This document shows, piece after piece, positions 49,627 to 59,449 of a stretch of 64,000 bases of DNA. The notes below the pieces were generated by a model, which had not been told where the DNA came from, did not search any database, and was given only the letters and a program-made list of their open reading frames with translations. This DNA comes from Marinomonas pontica (lineage in GTDB: Bacteria; Pseudomonadota; Gammaproteobacteria; Pseudomonadales; Marinomonadaceae). The first letter of the stretch is position 1; every line of letters starts with the position of its first letter. The stretch is from the NCBI RefSeq assembly GCF_026191375.1, contig NZ_JAODTL010000040.1, positions 20,297-84,296 of the forward strand, in the 5' to 3' direction. A program made the position numbers and the translations under genes.

Positions 49627-50207
49627 CTAAATCTGCACAAGGGCGGTGAAGCCCATGAAAGCCAGAGCCATCAGACCCGCCGTGATCATACCGATGGCAG
49701 AACCTTTGAAAACAGTCGGTACGTCCGCCACGTTAATGCGTTCACGCATTGCCGAGAACAGAATCAAGACGAAAGAGAAGCCCACCGCCGCACCAAAACC
49801 GTAAAGAATGGATTCAACAAAGCCGTTTTGCTTGCTGATGTTTTGCAGCGCCACACCCAATACCGCACAGTTGGTGGTAATTAATGGGAGAAAAATACCC
49901 AATACGCGATACAGCAAAGGGCTGGTTTTATGCACCACCATTTCGGTGAACTGAACGACAACCGCAATGACCAAAATGAACGAAATGGTTTGTAGGTATT
50001 CAAGACCAAATGGCTGGAGTATGTAGGTATAAGTGAGATAACTACACAGGCTCGACAAGGTCAAAACAAAGGTGGTCGCCATTGCCATGCCAATCGAGGT
50101 TTCTAGTTTTCCAGACACACCCATGAAAGGGCAAAGACCCAAAACTGTACCAAAACAAAGTTATTAACCAGAATGGTACTGACCAGTATCAGGAGATATT
50201 CAGTCAT
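49627..50207 (-). CDS. rnfA: Rnf electron-transport complex subunit A (frameshifted)
   Basis: Six-helix membrane subunit of Rnf, about 193 residues. The N-terminus [20 protein letters not shown] starts at 50207 and the rest, from [19 protein letters not shown], is in another frame. One missing T in the run 50141-50144 (plus-strand A's) joins VQF to LGLCPFMGV. The conserved Cys residues of LGLCP and ITTNCAVLG are present, as in RnfE. First gene of the operon rnfABCDGE. Confidence 0.93.
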
Positions 50208-50396
50208 CTCAAATCCAAAGTATGCGGTGAATAGTATGTGGTTTTAGATGTATCTAGGTAAAAACATCTGTGAGCGTAACTATACCAATCTGCTTATAAC
50301 TAACAAAGCTAAAAGTATCGTATTTTTAGTCTGATTTAGTATATAGATAATAGGTTACGCTTATATAAGTATGATTTATGTTTGCTTATTAATGCC

Positions 50397-50445
50397 AATG
50401 CTCACCTTATCAATAAATGTTCGCATTTATCACAAGGTGAGCATT
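50397..50445. repeat. Long hairpin between metG and rnfA
   Basis: 12-bp outer arms AATGCTCACCTT (50397-50408) and AAGGTGAGCATT (50434-50445), with an inner 7-bp stem ATAAATG-TTCG-CATTTAT (50413-50430). It is 45 bp past the metG stop, with no T run on the minus strand. The rest of 50208-50489 is AT-rich and must hold the rnf promoter. Confidence 0.7.
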
Positions 50446-50489
50446 GAAGTCAGTCACGATATGAGCGGACGATAGCCCGCTCAGCTAGG

Positions 50490-52541
50490 TTACATCACGC
50501 GTTGGCCAGGTTTTGCACCAGCATGAGGTTCCAGTAGGTAAATTTCTTCACCGCCAGGCCCCGCAGCCAATACCATGCCTTCAGACAGACCGAACTTCAT
50601 TTTACGTGGCGCAAGGTTAGCCACCATGACTGTGTGTTTGCCTTCTAAGTCTTCTGGCTTATAAGCAGACTTAATACCAGAGAACACAGTGCGAGTTTCG
50701 CCACCAATGTCCAAGGTCAATTTTAGCAGCTTATTGGCTTTTTCAACGTGCTCGGCTTTCACGATTAAGGCGATGCGCAAATCGACTTTAGCGAAGTCGT
50801 CAAAAGTAATCTCGGCTTCGATTGGCTCTTTGCTTAGCTCGGTTTCAACCTGAGCGGGTTGAGCGGCTTCTTTGGCTGCCGCTTCAGCCGCCGCTTCTGC
50901 TTTGCCTTCTTCGATGATGGCATCAATTTGCGTTTGCTCAATACGGCCCATTAGTGGCTTGAATTTGTTTACCGTGTTGCCAAACAATAATTCGCTGCGG
51001 TTATCCCAAGTTAGCTCTTTGCCAAGGAAGGCCTCGGCGTCGGCCACCAAGTTTGGCATCACCGGCTTCAAGTAGGTCGCTAAGATGCTAAACAAGTTCA
51101 AGGCAACCGTACAAACGTCCTGAACTTTCGGCAACGTCGCTTCGTCTTTTGCCAATACCCAAGGCGCTTGAACCGCAATGTATTCGTTGGCTACGTCAGC
51201 AAGGCGCATGACTTCACGAATGGCTTTACCGTATTCGCGGCTTTCAAAATGTTCCGCAATCACATCGCCCGCGTCGACGAACGATTGAATCATTTCCGCT
51301 TCGCTCACGTCAGTCGCTAATTGGCCATCGAACTTTTTGTTGATGAAGCTGGCGGTACGGCTCGCGATGTTAACGACTTTACCCACAACATCTGAATTCA
51401 CGCGCTGCAAGAAATCGCCTAGGTTAAGGTCGATGTCGTCAACACGAGAGTTTAGTTTGGCTGCGTAGTAGTAACGCAAGTACTGTGGGTCCAAATGCTT
51501 CAAGTAAGTACGGGCTTTGATAAAAGTACCGCGCGACTTAGACATTTTTTCGCCGTCAACGGTGACGTAACCGTGTGCGTTGACCGCTGTTGGTGTGCGG
51601 TAGCCAGCACAGTCCAGCATCGCAGGCCAGAACAAGGCGTGGAAATTGATAATGTCTTTACCGATGAAATGGTAAAGCTCAGCGTCAGAATCTTTGCCCC
51701 AGTAATCGTCAAACTCTAACCCTTCGGTGCGATCACACAGGTTTTTGAAACTCGCCATGTAACCAATCGGAGCGTCTAGCCAAACGTAGAAGTATTTGCC
51801 CGGCGCGTCTGGAATTTCAAAACCAAAGTAAGGCGCATCGCGGCTGATGTCCCATTCTTTTAGGCCAGAATCCAACCACTCAGATAGCTTGTTAGCCACT
51901 TGGTCTTGCAAGGTGCCGCTGCGTGTCCATTTCGCTAGGAAATCTTGGAAATCTGGCAATTTAAAGAAATAGTGTTCAGAGTCTTTCTCAATCGGTGTCG
52001 CACCAGAATAAACCGAGCGAGGGTTGATCATTTCCATTGGCGTGTACGTCGCAGAACAGACTTCACAGTTGTCGCCGTATTGATCTTCTGCTTTACACTT
52101 AGGGCAAGTCCCTTTAATGAAACGATCCGCAAGGAACATTTCTTTCTCTGGGTCGTAGGCTTGCACGATAGAGCGAACCGCGATTTTGCCATTGTCACGC
52201 AGGGCTTTGTAAATGCTGTTTGAAAACTCACGGTTTTCGTCAGAATGCGTAGAATGGTAGTTGTCGTACCCAATCAGGAAGTCATTAAAGTCCGCCATGT
52301 GCTCTTGGCGAACACCGTCGATCAATTCTTCTGAGGTAATGCCTTGTTGTGCGGCTTTGATCATAATGGCCGTGCCGTGCGCATCATCCGCACACACAGC
52401 AGTACAAAGATGGCCGCGCATTTTTTGAAAACGCACCCAGATATCGGTTTGGATGTGTTCCAGCATGTGCCCCAAATGGATGGAACCATTTGCATAAGGA
52501 AGGGCGCTGGTGACTAAAATTTTGCGTTGCGTTTGTGCCAT
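50490..52541 (-). CDS. metG: Methionyl-tRNA synthetase
   Basis: Charges tRNA-Met. Class I synthetase of 683 residues with HIGH-like site HLGHMLEH, zinc knuckle [22 protein letters not shown], and a C-terminal tRNA-binding domain (from [13 protein letters not shown]) used for dimerisation. The start at 52541 ([19 protein letters not shown]) is the conserved one; the upstream frame adds 15 unlikely residues. Divergent from apbC, as in E. coli where metG and mrp face each other. Confidence 0.96.
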   Translation of the reverse strand: MAQTQRKILVTSALPYANGSIHLGHMLEHIQTDIWVRFQKMRGHLCTAVCADDAHGTAIMIKAAQQGITSEELIDGVRQEHMADFNDFLIGYDNYHSTHSDENREFSNSIYKALRDNGKIAVRSIVQAYDPEKEMFLADRFIKGTCPKCKAEDQYGDNCEVCSATYTPMEMINPRSVYSGATPIEKDSEHYFFKLPDFQDFLAKWTRSGTLQDQVANKLSEWLDSGLKEWDISRDAPYFGFEIPDAPGKYFYVWLDAPIGYMASFKNLCDRTEGLEFDDYWGKDSDAELYHFIGKDIINFHALFWPAMLDCAGYRTPTAVNAHGYVTVDGEKMSKSRGTFIKARTYLKHLDPQYLRYYYAAKLNSRVDDIDLNLGDFLQRVNSDVVGKVVNIASRTASFINKKFDGQLATDVSEAEMIQSFVDAGDVIAEHFESREYGKAIREVMRLADVANEYIAVQAPWVLAKDEATLPKVQDVCTVALNLFSILATYLKPVMPNLVADAEAFLGKELTWDNRSELLFGNTVNKFKPLMGRIEQTQIDAIIEEGKAEAAAEAAAKEAAQPAQVETELSKEPIEAEITFDDFAKVDLRIALIVKAEHVEKANKLLKLTLDIGGETRTVFSGIKSAYKPEDLEGKHTVMVANLAPRKMKFGLSEGMVLAAGPGGEEIYLLEPHAGAKPGQRVM

Positions 52542-52783
52542 TTTTGATAAGCCTGCTGCATTAAAAAAGGTCGGGTATTCTATCAATAATTAAGAGCGAA
52601 TGACGAATGATAAACGCCTCAAGATACGGATAGTGTATAGAAAGCCGTCATTATAAGTCCCAATCACTCATGTGCAAGGGGTAGCTTTCTTACCTTGACT
52701 TGCTTTTCCATAATTTGCCCCCACACTTGGCACAACGTTGTAAAATAAACTTTATCTTTATTACCGCCTTACTAGGAGCCCCC

Positions 52784-53856
52784 ATGCTAACCGATGCCCA
52801 ATTACAGGCGAGTTTAGAAACCCTAATCGATGACAATAGCGGCCAACCTTATGGTGCTGTTTGGCGAGTTGTTGCCGATGACAGCCGCGTTCATGTCAGC
52901 TTGACGCTTGGTTACCCTGCGCAACAAGAACACGCGATTTTAGAAGCTAAGATCAAAGAGCTGATGGCCGATTCTCGCCGTCTAGAACTCGATATTGACT
53001 ACCAAGTAAAGAGCCACGCAACTCAAGGCAACATTGCCGGACTGAAAGGCGTGAAAAACGTCATTGCTGTGGCATCTGGAAAGGGCGGTGTGGGCAAATC
53101 CACCACCACAGTTAACCTTGCCCTTGCCATGGCGAAAGAGGGGGCTCGTGTTGGTATTCTAGATGCCGATATCTACGGCCCAAGCCAAGGTATGATGCTA
53201 GGCTTTGCCGAAGGCACTCGACCACACGTTCGCGAAGACAAATTCTTCGTGCCGCCAAGCGCCTTTGGTTTGCAAGTGATGTCCATGGCATTTCTCGACC
53301 ACCAAAGACACGCCCGTAGCATGGCGTGGTCCTATGGTAACGGGTGCTTTGATGCAGATCTTGACGCAAACTGATTGGGACAATCTTGATTACCTTTTTC
53401 ATCGATATGCCACCGGGCACGGGTGACATTCAACTTACCCTAGCGCAAAAAGTGCCAGTGGCCGGTTCTGTGATCGTGACAACCCCACAAGACATCGCCT
53501 TGCTGGATGCTCGTCGCGGCATTGAAATGTTCAACAAGGTTAAAATCCCAGTGTTGGGCGTGGTGGAAAATATGTCCACTCACATCTGTTCTAACTGCGG
53601 CCATCACGAAGCCATCTTTGGTGACGAAGGCGGTGCAAGTTTAGCAAAAGAATATAACGTCAATGTGCTGGGCAAACTGCCACTTAGCCTTGCGATTCGT
53701 GAACAAAGCGATGCAGGTCGTCCTATCGTCGTAAATGCCCCAGAAAGTGACGCGGCAGGCATTTATCAGTCGATTGCACGCAAGCTTGGTGCTACCCTTG
53801 CATCCCAACAGAATGTACAAACAGCGATGCCTATTATTGGTATGAGCGACGATTGA
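52784..53856 (+). CDS. apbC: Fe-S cluster carrier ApbC/Mrp (two frameshifts)
   Basis: P-loop ATPase that carries Fe-S clusters to target proteins. An N-terminal MIP18-like part is followed by GKGGVGKST, the [11 protein letters not shown] segment, [17 protein letters not shown], and the CxxC (ICSNCG). Two extra bases break it: a G just before ACCACCAAAGAC, near 53302, and one in the T run at about 53394-53398. Removing both gives [20 protein letters not shown] and on to [10 protein letters not shown] in one frame, about 357 residues. The start at 52784 follows AGGAG. Divergent from metG. Confidence 0.9.
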
Positions 53857-53865
53857 GGAAAAGTA

Positions 53866-54453
53866 ATGCGTTTGTGTGACCGAGATATTATAAAAGCCCT
53901 AGACGAAGGTTCCATTGTCATCGAACCCCGCCCAGATAACAGCGTCATCAGTGGTGTATCTGTTGACCTACGATTGGGCAACTCGTTTCGTGTCTTTCAA
54001 GGTCACCCAGCGCCTTATCTTGATCTAAGCAGCTCAAAAGCCGACTTAAGCAAAGTTATAGAATCCGTGATGAGCGAAGAAATCCTTGTCGAAGACGGCA
54101 AACCTTTCTTCATCCATCCGGGCGAACTCGTACTTGGCGTCACCAAAGAATCCGTCACCGTGCCAGACAACCTAGTGGGCTGGCTTGACGGACGTTCCTC
54201 TTTAGCGCGCCTTGGCTTAATGGTTCACGTCACCGCACACCGCATCGACCCAGGTTGGAGCGGCGGCATCGTTCTAGAATTCCTTAACGGCGGCAAATTA
54301 CCCATCGCCCTAAGCCCAGGCATGACTATTGGTGCCATCAACTTTGAAACCATGTCGGGCTCTGCGGATCGTCCTTATAACAAACGGGATAACGCTAAGT
54401 ATAAAGACCAAACCTCCGCGGTTGGCAGCCGGATTTCCGGTGATAAATCTTAG
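53866..54453 (+). CDS. dcd: dCTP deaminase
   Basis: Converts dCTP to dUTP on the way to dTTP. The 195-residue protein shows the family core [26 protein letters not shown] and [11 protein letters not shown] at the N-terminus. Length matches E. coli Dcd (193). It starts 9 bp after the apbC stop, as in other gammaproteobacteria. Confidence 0.96.
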   Translation: MRLCDRDIIKALDEGSIVIEPRPDNSVISGVSVDLRLGNSFRVFQGHPAPYLDLSSSKADLSKVIESVMSEEILVEDGKPFFIHPGELVLGVTKESVTVPDNLVGWLDGRSSLARLGLMVHVTAHRIDPGWSGGIVLEFLNGGKLPIALSPGMTIGAINFETMSGSADRPYNKRDNAKYKDQTSAVGSRISGDKS

Positions 54454-54474
54454 ATCCTTTATAAGATCGACTAG

Positions 54475-54499
54475 AAAGAGGCCTCGGCCTCTTTTTTTG
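54475..54499 (+). terminator. Terminator of dcd
   Basis: AAAGAGGCC (54475-54483) pairs with GGCCTCTTT (54486-54494), then T's. Confidence 0.85.
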
Positions 54500-54508
54500 T
54501 GTCTAAAT

Positions 54509-54836
54509 TCCCTCCCTTATGTCTTCCAAGGGGAGGGCTAGAGTGGGGTTAATCTCTTCTTTGGGTTCCATTCAAACGCTTTGTATTCCCAACCTTTTTC
54601 CGCTCTGCTGAGCGGGTAACTTTTTGCAAGCGCCCAAAAACTTCAGATTAAAGGAAAGCAAAAATTCGCTTTATCGGGCTATCGCCCAAACGTCTCATTC
54701 ATATTGTTTAATACAGGTTTAGCAACACGATCTTTACTGTAAGGCATAGATTGTTTTTGCTGGTGGAGGGGGAAGGTATTTTTAACTGACCCTGAAACTC
54801 CATAAAGTCGCGCAACTTCGTCGCGTCGAACTGACT
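54509..54836 (+). repeat. Dispersed intergenic repeat, copy B
   Basis: Matches copy A (23529-23846) over its whole length with an extra AAACTTCAGATTAAAGGAA stretch near 54637. It lies after dcd, before the type III toxin-antitoxin locus. It holds no supported gene. Confidence 0.85.
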
Positions 54837-54984
54837 TCTAGAGAGAAACATAAACTGAAGATATACGTCATTTCCCACAAGGGGATAGGTGCCCGCGAAG
54901 GCGGGAATCAATCTTTGACGGTTAGTGATAGCGTGCTTATTTAGCTTAATTTCGTATTTTTTAGGTTGATAAATGTACAGTCTG
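54837..54984. other. Intergenic region with a REP-like palindrome
   Basis: Contains CCCGCGAAGGCGGGAATC (54893-54910), a short palindrome widely seen in bacterial intergenic REP elements. Otherwise nothing recognised before the promoter of the type III locus. Confidence 0.55.
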
Positions 54985-55013
54985 TTGACATAAAAGCCTG
55001 AGATAACGATACT
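54985..55013 (+). promoter_or_regulatory. Sigma-70 promoter of the type III toxin-antitoxin locus
   Basis: TTGACA (54985-54990), 17-bp spacer, GATACT (55008-55013). Predicted transcription start near 55020, just before the RNA repeats. Confidence 0.65.
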
Positions 55014-55019
55014 AAGCAT

Positions 55020-55163
55020 GTAGATGACGTGGCGGTAGAGGCATCCCCACATGAAAAACACCAACCTCATTTGACGTCGCGGCGGTAGAGGTATCCCCGC
55101 AATAAATAGCATCAACCTCAATGGAAGTTCTACTCGAAAAGCCCTTATTTTATAAGGGCTTTT
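55020..55163 (+). ncRNA. Predicted RNA antitoxin of a type III toxin-antitoxin system
   Basis: Two tandem repeats of about 47-51 nt. Both contain TGACGT, GGCGGTAGAGG (55031 and 55081), ATCCCC and CAACCTCA (55062-55069 and 55113-55120). They follow a promoter, end at a terminator (55137-55163) and precede a ToxN-superfamily toxin gene, the defining layout of type III systems, in which the toxin cuts the repeat RNA and is held by the pieces. The exact processed ends are unknown. Confidence 0.75.
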
Positions 55164-55170
55164 TGTTTTT
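55137..55170 (+). terminator. Terminator between antitoxin RNA and toxin gene
   Basis: AAAAGCCCTTAT (55137-55148) pairs with ATAAGGGCTTTT (55152-55163), then T's. In type III loci this hairpin limits toxin expression. Confidence 0.85.
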
Positions 55171-55185
55171 ATAACAAGGATGGTT

Positions 55186-55614
55186 ATGAAAATCAGGCTG
55201 TTAACAGAAACTGCTTACAATCGAATAATTACACTTCAAGAAACCATGAGTAAAAAAGATCGTGGTTATGGTGTGATTCCAGTCAAGATTCAAAATATCA
55301 CCTTTGCGATTCCATTTCGAAGCAATATGGCTCATAAACATGGGTTTAAAACCATATTCCACAATGGCGTCTGGAATGGTGTTGACTACTCCAAAGCCAT
55401 CGTCATTACAGAAGACGATCTACAGCCAAAAGCTTTCAAACTTCGTAGCGAAGCGGAATACCAAAAAGTAAAAAATAACAAAGACAAAATTCAACGGCAA
55501 TTTGAGAAGTACGTAAACGACTATGTCTCACAAGCAAAATTGGGAAACCTCCCGAATCTACAGCGCTTTGGTTATACTACGTTGGTTAATTACCATGAAG
55601 AGCTTGGGGTGTAG
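55186..55614 (+). CDS. Type III toxin of the ToxN/AbiQ superfamily (TenpN/CptN-like)
   Basis: A 142-residue predicted endoribonuclease toxin. The N-terminal MKIRLLTETAYNRIIT, the central VIPVKIQNITFAIPFRSN, HKHGFKTI, and GVDYSKAIVITEDDL followed by a basic helical end fit the small type III toxins. The ATG at 55186 lies 5 bp after AAGGA; one at 55180 is possible. Which subfamily (TenpIN or CptIN) I cannot say with certainty. These systems can act in phage defence; no such role is shown for this one. Confidence 0.75.
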   Translation: MKIRLLTETAYNRIITLQETMSKKDRGYGVIPVKIQNITFAIPFRSNMAHKHGFKTIFHNGVWNGVDYSKAIVITEDDLQPKAFKLRSEAEYQKVKNNKDKIQRQFEKYVNDYVSQAKLGNLPNLQRFGYTTLVNYHEELGV

Positions 55615-55636
55615 GGTGTTATGAACGCAGCTGCTT

Positions 55637-55742
55637 GGACGTTTGGGCGAGAGCTCGACAATAGAGCAACCCCATCCTCCGCCTTCCCCTTGGAAGACAA
55701 AAGGGGAAGGGACTAAGCCCTCGCCCAGCAGGGCGGAATAAA
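55637..55742 (-). repeat. Dispersed hairpin repeat, inverted partial copy C
   Basis: On the minus strand reads CTTCCAAGGGGAAGG, GGATGGGGTTG and CTCGCCCAAACGTC, parts of copies A and B, in a rearranged order. It lies just after the type III toxin gene, inverted relative to copy B. Confidence 0.65.
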
Positions 55743-55824
55743 CTTGTAGCTAAAAGTCATTGAGAAGTCACAAATCTACTTGCAGACCAAAAAAAATTAA
55801 CCCAACCATACGAAGTACCAACCT

Positions 55825-56350
55825 ATGCGTTTACTAAAATCCTCGATCCATCCAAGCATCGAGTCTGTCGATCAACCCTTTTTTACGTCTTGCTGCCCGT
55901 GGGATTATTTTAAAAGGCGAGGATATTTTGATGCTGTATACCCAGCGTTACGATGATTATACCTTGCCAGGTGGTGGGATTGATGAAGGGGAAAATCATG
56001 TGGAAGGTTTGATCCGTGAGTTAACGGAGGAGACGGGGGCGCGGAATATTCGCAATGTCGAGGTGTTTGGTTTGTATGAGGAGTTTCGGCCTTGGAATAG
56101 GGATGGTTTCGAGATCATGCAGATGAAGTCTTATTGCTATACCTGTGACATTGACGAGCAGTTAGGTGAGACAAGTTTGGAGGATTACGAGGTTAACAAT
56201 GGCATGAAGCCGGTGTGGATTAGTGTTCACGATGCCATTAAGCATAATCTCGATACGATTAAAAACAGCGATAAAAAAGGCATGTCGATTGAGCGTGAAA
56301 CCTTTTTGTTGCGTTTGATCAGGGATGAGTTGCTGACGGTTGTAAGTTGA
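55825..56350 (+). CDS. NUDIX hydrolase (frameshifted)
   Basis: Hydrolase for nucleoside diphosphates linked to another group; the substrate is unknown. The Nudix box is intact: GGGIDEGENHVEGLIRELTEETGA. The true start is ATG at 55825 (MRLLKSSIHPSIESVDQPFF); the frame then breaks around the T run 55879-55884, and continues as RLAARGIILKGEDILMLYTQRYDDY. Corrected length is about 175 residues. A strong terminator follows. Confidence 0.85.
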
Positions 56351-56378
56351 TTTTAACGCCCATTTGCGTCTTTCTTAG

Positions 56379-56408
56379 GGCGCTCTGGTTTTTTCAGAGC
56401 GCCTTTTT
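56379..56408 (+). terminator. Terminator of the NUDIX gene
   Basis: GGCGCTCTG (56379-56387) pairs with CAGAGCGCC (56395-56403), then T's. Confidence 0.85.
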
Positions 56409-56444
56409 AGAACGTGTTTTGCGGTGTTATAGCCTTTTGCTTTG

Positions 56445-57179
56445 CTAAGGTGTTTGCAGATCTTTCACTTCATATTCGATGTTTTGGCGTAAATCCATTG
56501 GCAAATGCAATGCGTCTCCTAGTCTGTCTAGGTAGCGTCGTTCTTCGTCGGTATCGATATCAACCGCGAGTAAGGAGACTAGGTAAATTTCTGTGGCCTG
56601 TTCTTCGTTTTCAGATAGACGAGCGATTGCGATAGGGTCGCTGGTTGCGCGCAGTTGTTCTACTAAGAATTGTTGTTCTTCTTTGCCAATCCCTAGGTCT
56701 TTGATTTGTTGTTCAATTCGAGTGCGTTCTGTCGCGTCGATATGGCCGTCTGCTTTGGCGGCGCTGATCATGGCTTTGATTAGTATGAGGTGTGTATTTT
56801 GTGTTTGCTTGCTCGGTTGTTCTTCAGCGAGGTCGAATATGCTGCCAGTTGGGACATCTGGCAGGGTATTAGTCGAATCTGAGTGAACGCTCTTCTTGGG
56901 CGTTGCTGGAGCGGTTTGTGCTGTGGTTTGGTTCTCTTTATGGTCACGCCAAGCCTTGTAAGCGATTCCGCCAACCGCTGCCATGCCTCCATATTTGATT
57001 GCTTTACCGCCCATTTTTCGGGCTTTTTTGTTGGTTAATAACATGGCGGCTAATCCGCCAGCTGCAGCGCCTCCCAAAAGCCCACCGGGCATAGAGCCAG
57101 ATTTTGCTTTGGTGACGACTTGGTCAATTCCTGAGCCTGTAGAGCCCATAATGCTGCTTAGCAGTGAGTTGATATTCAT
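56445..57179 (-). CDS. DUF533 (YebE-like) protein
   Basis: A 244-residue protein. The Gly/Ala-rich start (GGLLGGAAAGGLAAMLLTNKKARKMGGKAIKYGGMAAVGGIAYKAWRDH) is the DUF533 signature and may associate with the inner membrane; the C-terminal half is a TerB-like helical domain (LIKAMISAAKADGHIDATERTRIEQQI). A Pro/Thr/Ser linker joins them. The function is unknown; E. coli YebE is reported to respond to Cpx. Confidence 0.87.
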   Translation of the reverse strand: MNINSLLSSIMGSTGSGIDQVVTKAKSGSMPGGLLGGAAAGGLAAMLLTNKKARKMGGKAIKYGGMAAVGGIAYKAWRDHKENQTTAQTAPATPKKSVHSDSTNTLPDVPTGSIFDLAEEQPSKQTQNTHLILIKAMISAAKADGHIDATERTRIEQQIKDLGIGKEEQQFLVEQLRATSDPIAIARLSENEEQATEIYLVSLLAVDIDTDEERRYLDRLGDALHLPMDLRQNIEYEVKDLQTP

Positions 57180-57458
57180 GATTAATAACCTCCAATTTAT
57201 TTATCTGTTTTTTATCAGACTGGAGAAGCGTGGGAGAGTTCATCTTTGGTGGTTTTGTTCCCTTTCTTTTACTCTTTAATTACGTTATTCAAGGGAAGTA
57301 AGTCGATGACTTATCTGCGTTAATCTAATAAAAAGAGTGGCTTTGCGATGTGTTATTGAGCATGAAATTTATTGTTAGTCTCGGTCAGAGGGCGTTGTTG
57401 GTGGTTGTGACCTGAGATGGCTTCTGTGTTTCTTTGGTTTCATGCATTAAGGTTGGGT

Positions 57459-57899
57459 ATGTTGACGAGAACGTTTTTATGTTTATGGGTGTGTATTTTA
57501 TTGCAGGGGTGTTCAAGTAATATGCCGAATTTAGGGGTTACAAATGGGAAGTTGGCTGCTTGTCCGAGTTCGCCAAACTGTGTGAGCAGTCAGGCCGAGG
57601 GCAAACATTTTATTGAGCCTTTGGTGGTTAAAGGAACCAATGCTGAAGCTCATGAAAAGGTCGTTGCGGCACTTGATTCGTTGAAGCGAGTAAAGGTGGT
57701 GACGAGAGAAGAGCGTTATATTCATGCTGAGTTTACGTCGGTGGTGTTTCGCTTTGTGGACGATGTGGAGTTTCTGTTCTTGGAAGAGCATGACGGAGAC
57801 GTTGTTATCGATATTCGCTCGGCGTCTCGGGTAGGGCATTCCGACTTTGGTGTGAATCGAAAACGTATGGAGGCTATTCGTCGTACATTGAACGAATAG
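57459..57899 (+). CDS. DUF1499 lipoprotein
   Basis: A 146-residue predicted lipoprotein; signal MLTRTFLCLWVCILLQGC with the lipobox LQGC. The mature part has the DUF1499 pattern: CPSSPNCVSSQAEGKHFIEPL and FVDDVEFLF, DVVIDIRSASRVGHSDFGVNRKRMEAIR. The function is unknown. The start at 57459 is preferred since it gives a proper signal; 57417 is also open. Confidence 0.88.
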   Translation: MLTRTFLCLWVCILLQGCSSNMPNLGVTNGKLAACPSSPNCVSSQAEGKHFIEPLVVKGTNAEAHEKVVAALDSLKRVKVVTREERYIHAEFTSVVFRFVDDVEFLFLEEHDGDVVIDIRSASRVGHSDFGVNRKRMEAIRRTLNE

Positions 57900-57926
57900 C
57901 GTGTGTTTTGTTTAACCGGTTATAGC

Positions 57927-58211
57927 ATGTTTATTTTTGTTTTATTGTTTTCGTTTTATGGCCTGATGGGGCTTGTCACTTTCTGTTTTTACTGCGTCGA
58001 TAAATCAGCGGCAAAGCATGGTAGGCAACGTGTTCGAGAGTCAACCTTGCATTGGTTGTCATTTTTTGGTGGCTGGTGTGGTGCTTTGTTAGGACAGAGG
58101 GTGTTTCGTCATAAGACGAAGAAACGACGATTTCGATTCGTTTTCTGGGTAACTGTGATTCTGAATGTCATGATTTTATCGTACGGTGTGTATTTTATGT
58201 CTGGGTTTTAG
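57927..58211 (+). CDS. DUF1294 membrane protein
   Basis: A 94-residue protein with two or three hydrophobic helices and the DUF1294 pattern: YCVDKSAAKHGRQRVRESTLHWLSFFGGWCGALLGQRVFRHKTKK. The function is unknown. The start at 57927 is a guess; a GTG at 57903, just after the previous stop, is possible. Confidence 0.82.
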   Translation: MFIFVLLFSFYGLMGLVTFCFYCVDKSAAKHGRQRVRESTLHWLSFFGGWCGALLGQRVFRHKTKKRRFRFVFWVTVILNVMILSYGVYFMSGF

Positions 58212-58238
58212 GTTGTGTTGCGAGAAATGTGGACATAA

Positions 58239-59240
58239 ATGCAGCGATTAAGTGAATTTATTCAGTATCCGGCCGTTAATTCTATTATGAGTGTAGTGGC
58301 TTCGTGTTTTGTCTTCTACAATCTTAGTGAAATATTACATGTATGTTTAGGTGCGTTTTTTATGAAAAACAATGCTGTATCCATTGATATTGCTGATGTG
58401 ATGGAACTGATGTTAGACGCGGTTTGTGTTGTCGACCGTGATGGGTATTTTGTTTTTGTGAGTGCCGCATTTGAACGCATGTTTGGCTATGCGCCAAGTG
58501 ACGTGATTGGTCAGCCGATGGTGAATATGGTCTATGAAGAAGACAGGGTGGAGACATTAGAAACGGTTGATACCATCATTTCTGGGCAAGTTCAGCCACG
58601 TTTCGAAAACCGCTGGGTTCGTAAAGACGGTAAGGTTGTGAATGTACTTTGGTCTGCAAGGTGGTCCGAAGAGCATCAAGTCCGCATTGCTGTTGCACAC
58701 GATATTACGGAACGCAAAGAGATGGAAGCGCGGCTGTTGTACGCGGCGGGTCATGATGATTTAACCTGTTTGCCGAATCGCACGTTGCTTTTGGATCGCC
58801 TACAAACGGCTTTGACGTTGGCGGATCGTGAACAAGTGGGGTTGTCGGTGTTGTTCATTGATATTGATGGGTTCAAAGATGTGAATGACCTTCGTGGACA
58901 TGCAGTAGGGGACTTATTATTACAACAAATAGCCGAAAGATTGGGGGCTTGTGTGCGCAAGTCGGATACGGTTGGGCGTTTGGGTGGTGATGAGTTTCTG
59001 ATCATTTTAAACAAAGCGAGCACATTAGAGGGCATGGCGTTGGTCGCTGAGAAAATTCGTGCTGAGTTAGGTCGAGCTTTCGTGATTGATGGTGTGGAAT
59101 CTCGAGTGTCGGCGAGTATTGGCGCAGCACGTTACCCTGAAGACGGAAAAGCGCCATTGGCGTTAGTTCAGTCCGCCGATAAAGCAATGTATGTGGCTAA
59201 AAATGACGGCGGTGATCAAGTTGTGTTGGCCACATCTTAA
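58239..59240 (+). CDS. PAS-GGDEF diguanylate cyclase
   Basis: Makes cyclic-di-GMP. The 333-residue protein has a short N-terminal hydrophobic stretch, a PAS domain (about residues 50-165: MLDAVCVVDRDGYFVFVSAAFERMFGY) and a GGDEF domain. The active site RLGGDEF is intact, and an inhibitory I-site RKSD lies five residues before it, so product feedback is likely. An alternative start at 58362 would omit the hydrophobic part. No EAL domain. Confidence 0.9.
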   Translation: MQRLSEFIQYPAVNSIMSVVASCFVFYNLSEILHVCLGAFFMKNNAVSIDIADVMELMLDAVCVVDRDGYFVFVSAAFERMFGYAPSDVIGQPMVNMVYEEDRVETLETVDTIISGQVQPRFENRWVRKDGKVVNVLWSARWSEEHQVRIAVAHDITERKEMEARLLYAAGHDDLTCLPNRTLLLDRLQTALTLADREQVGLSVLFIDIDGFKDVNDLRGHAVGDLLLQQIAERLGACVRKSDTVGRLGGDEFLIILNKASTLEGMALVAEKIRAELGRAFVIDGVESRVSASIGAARYPEDGKAPLALVQSADKAMYVAKNDGGDQVVLATS

Positions 59241-59449
59241 CGGTGTTTTGAGTCTTTGTTTCACTTCTAAATTAGCAAATATACTGGAAATATCCCTTTC
59301 ATTCGGTTTGATATTGACGATTTACTTTCTTCGCGCCGATTTCCGTTTTACTATCAGGAGATTGGCTCGTAAGCAAATATAGAGTCCTGATGATGCTGGT
59401 TTGATCGCCAGTATTACTCGTAATCATTTAACTTTCATAGGAAACAATA

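Noticed and set aside
54708..55121. Minus-strand ORF of 137 codons across repeat B and the type III repeats
   Set aside because: It overlaps dispersed and tandem repeats, has no ribosome site or protein-like pattern, and opposes the better-supported antitoxin RNA.
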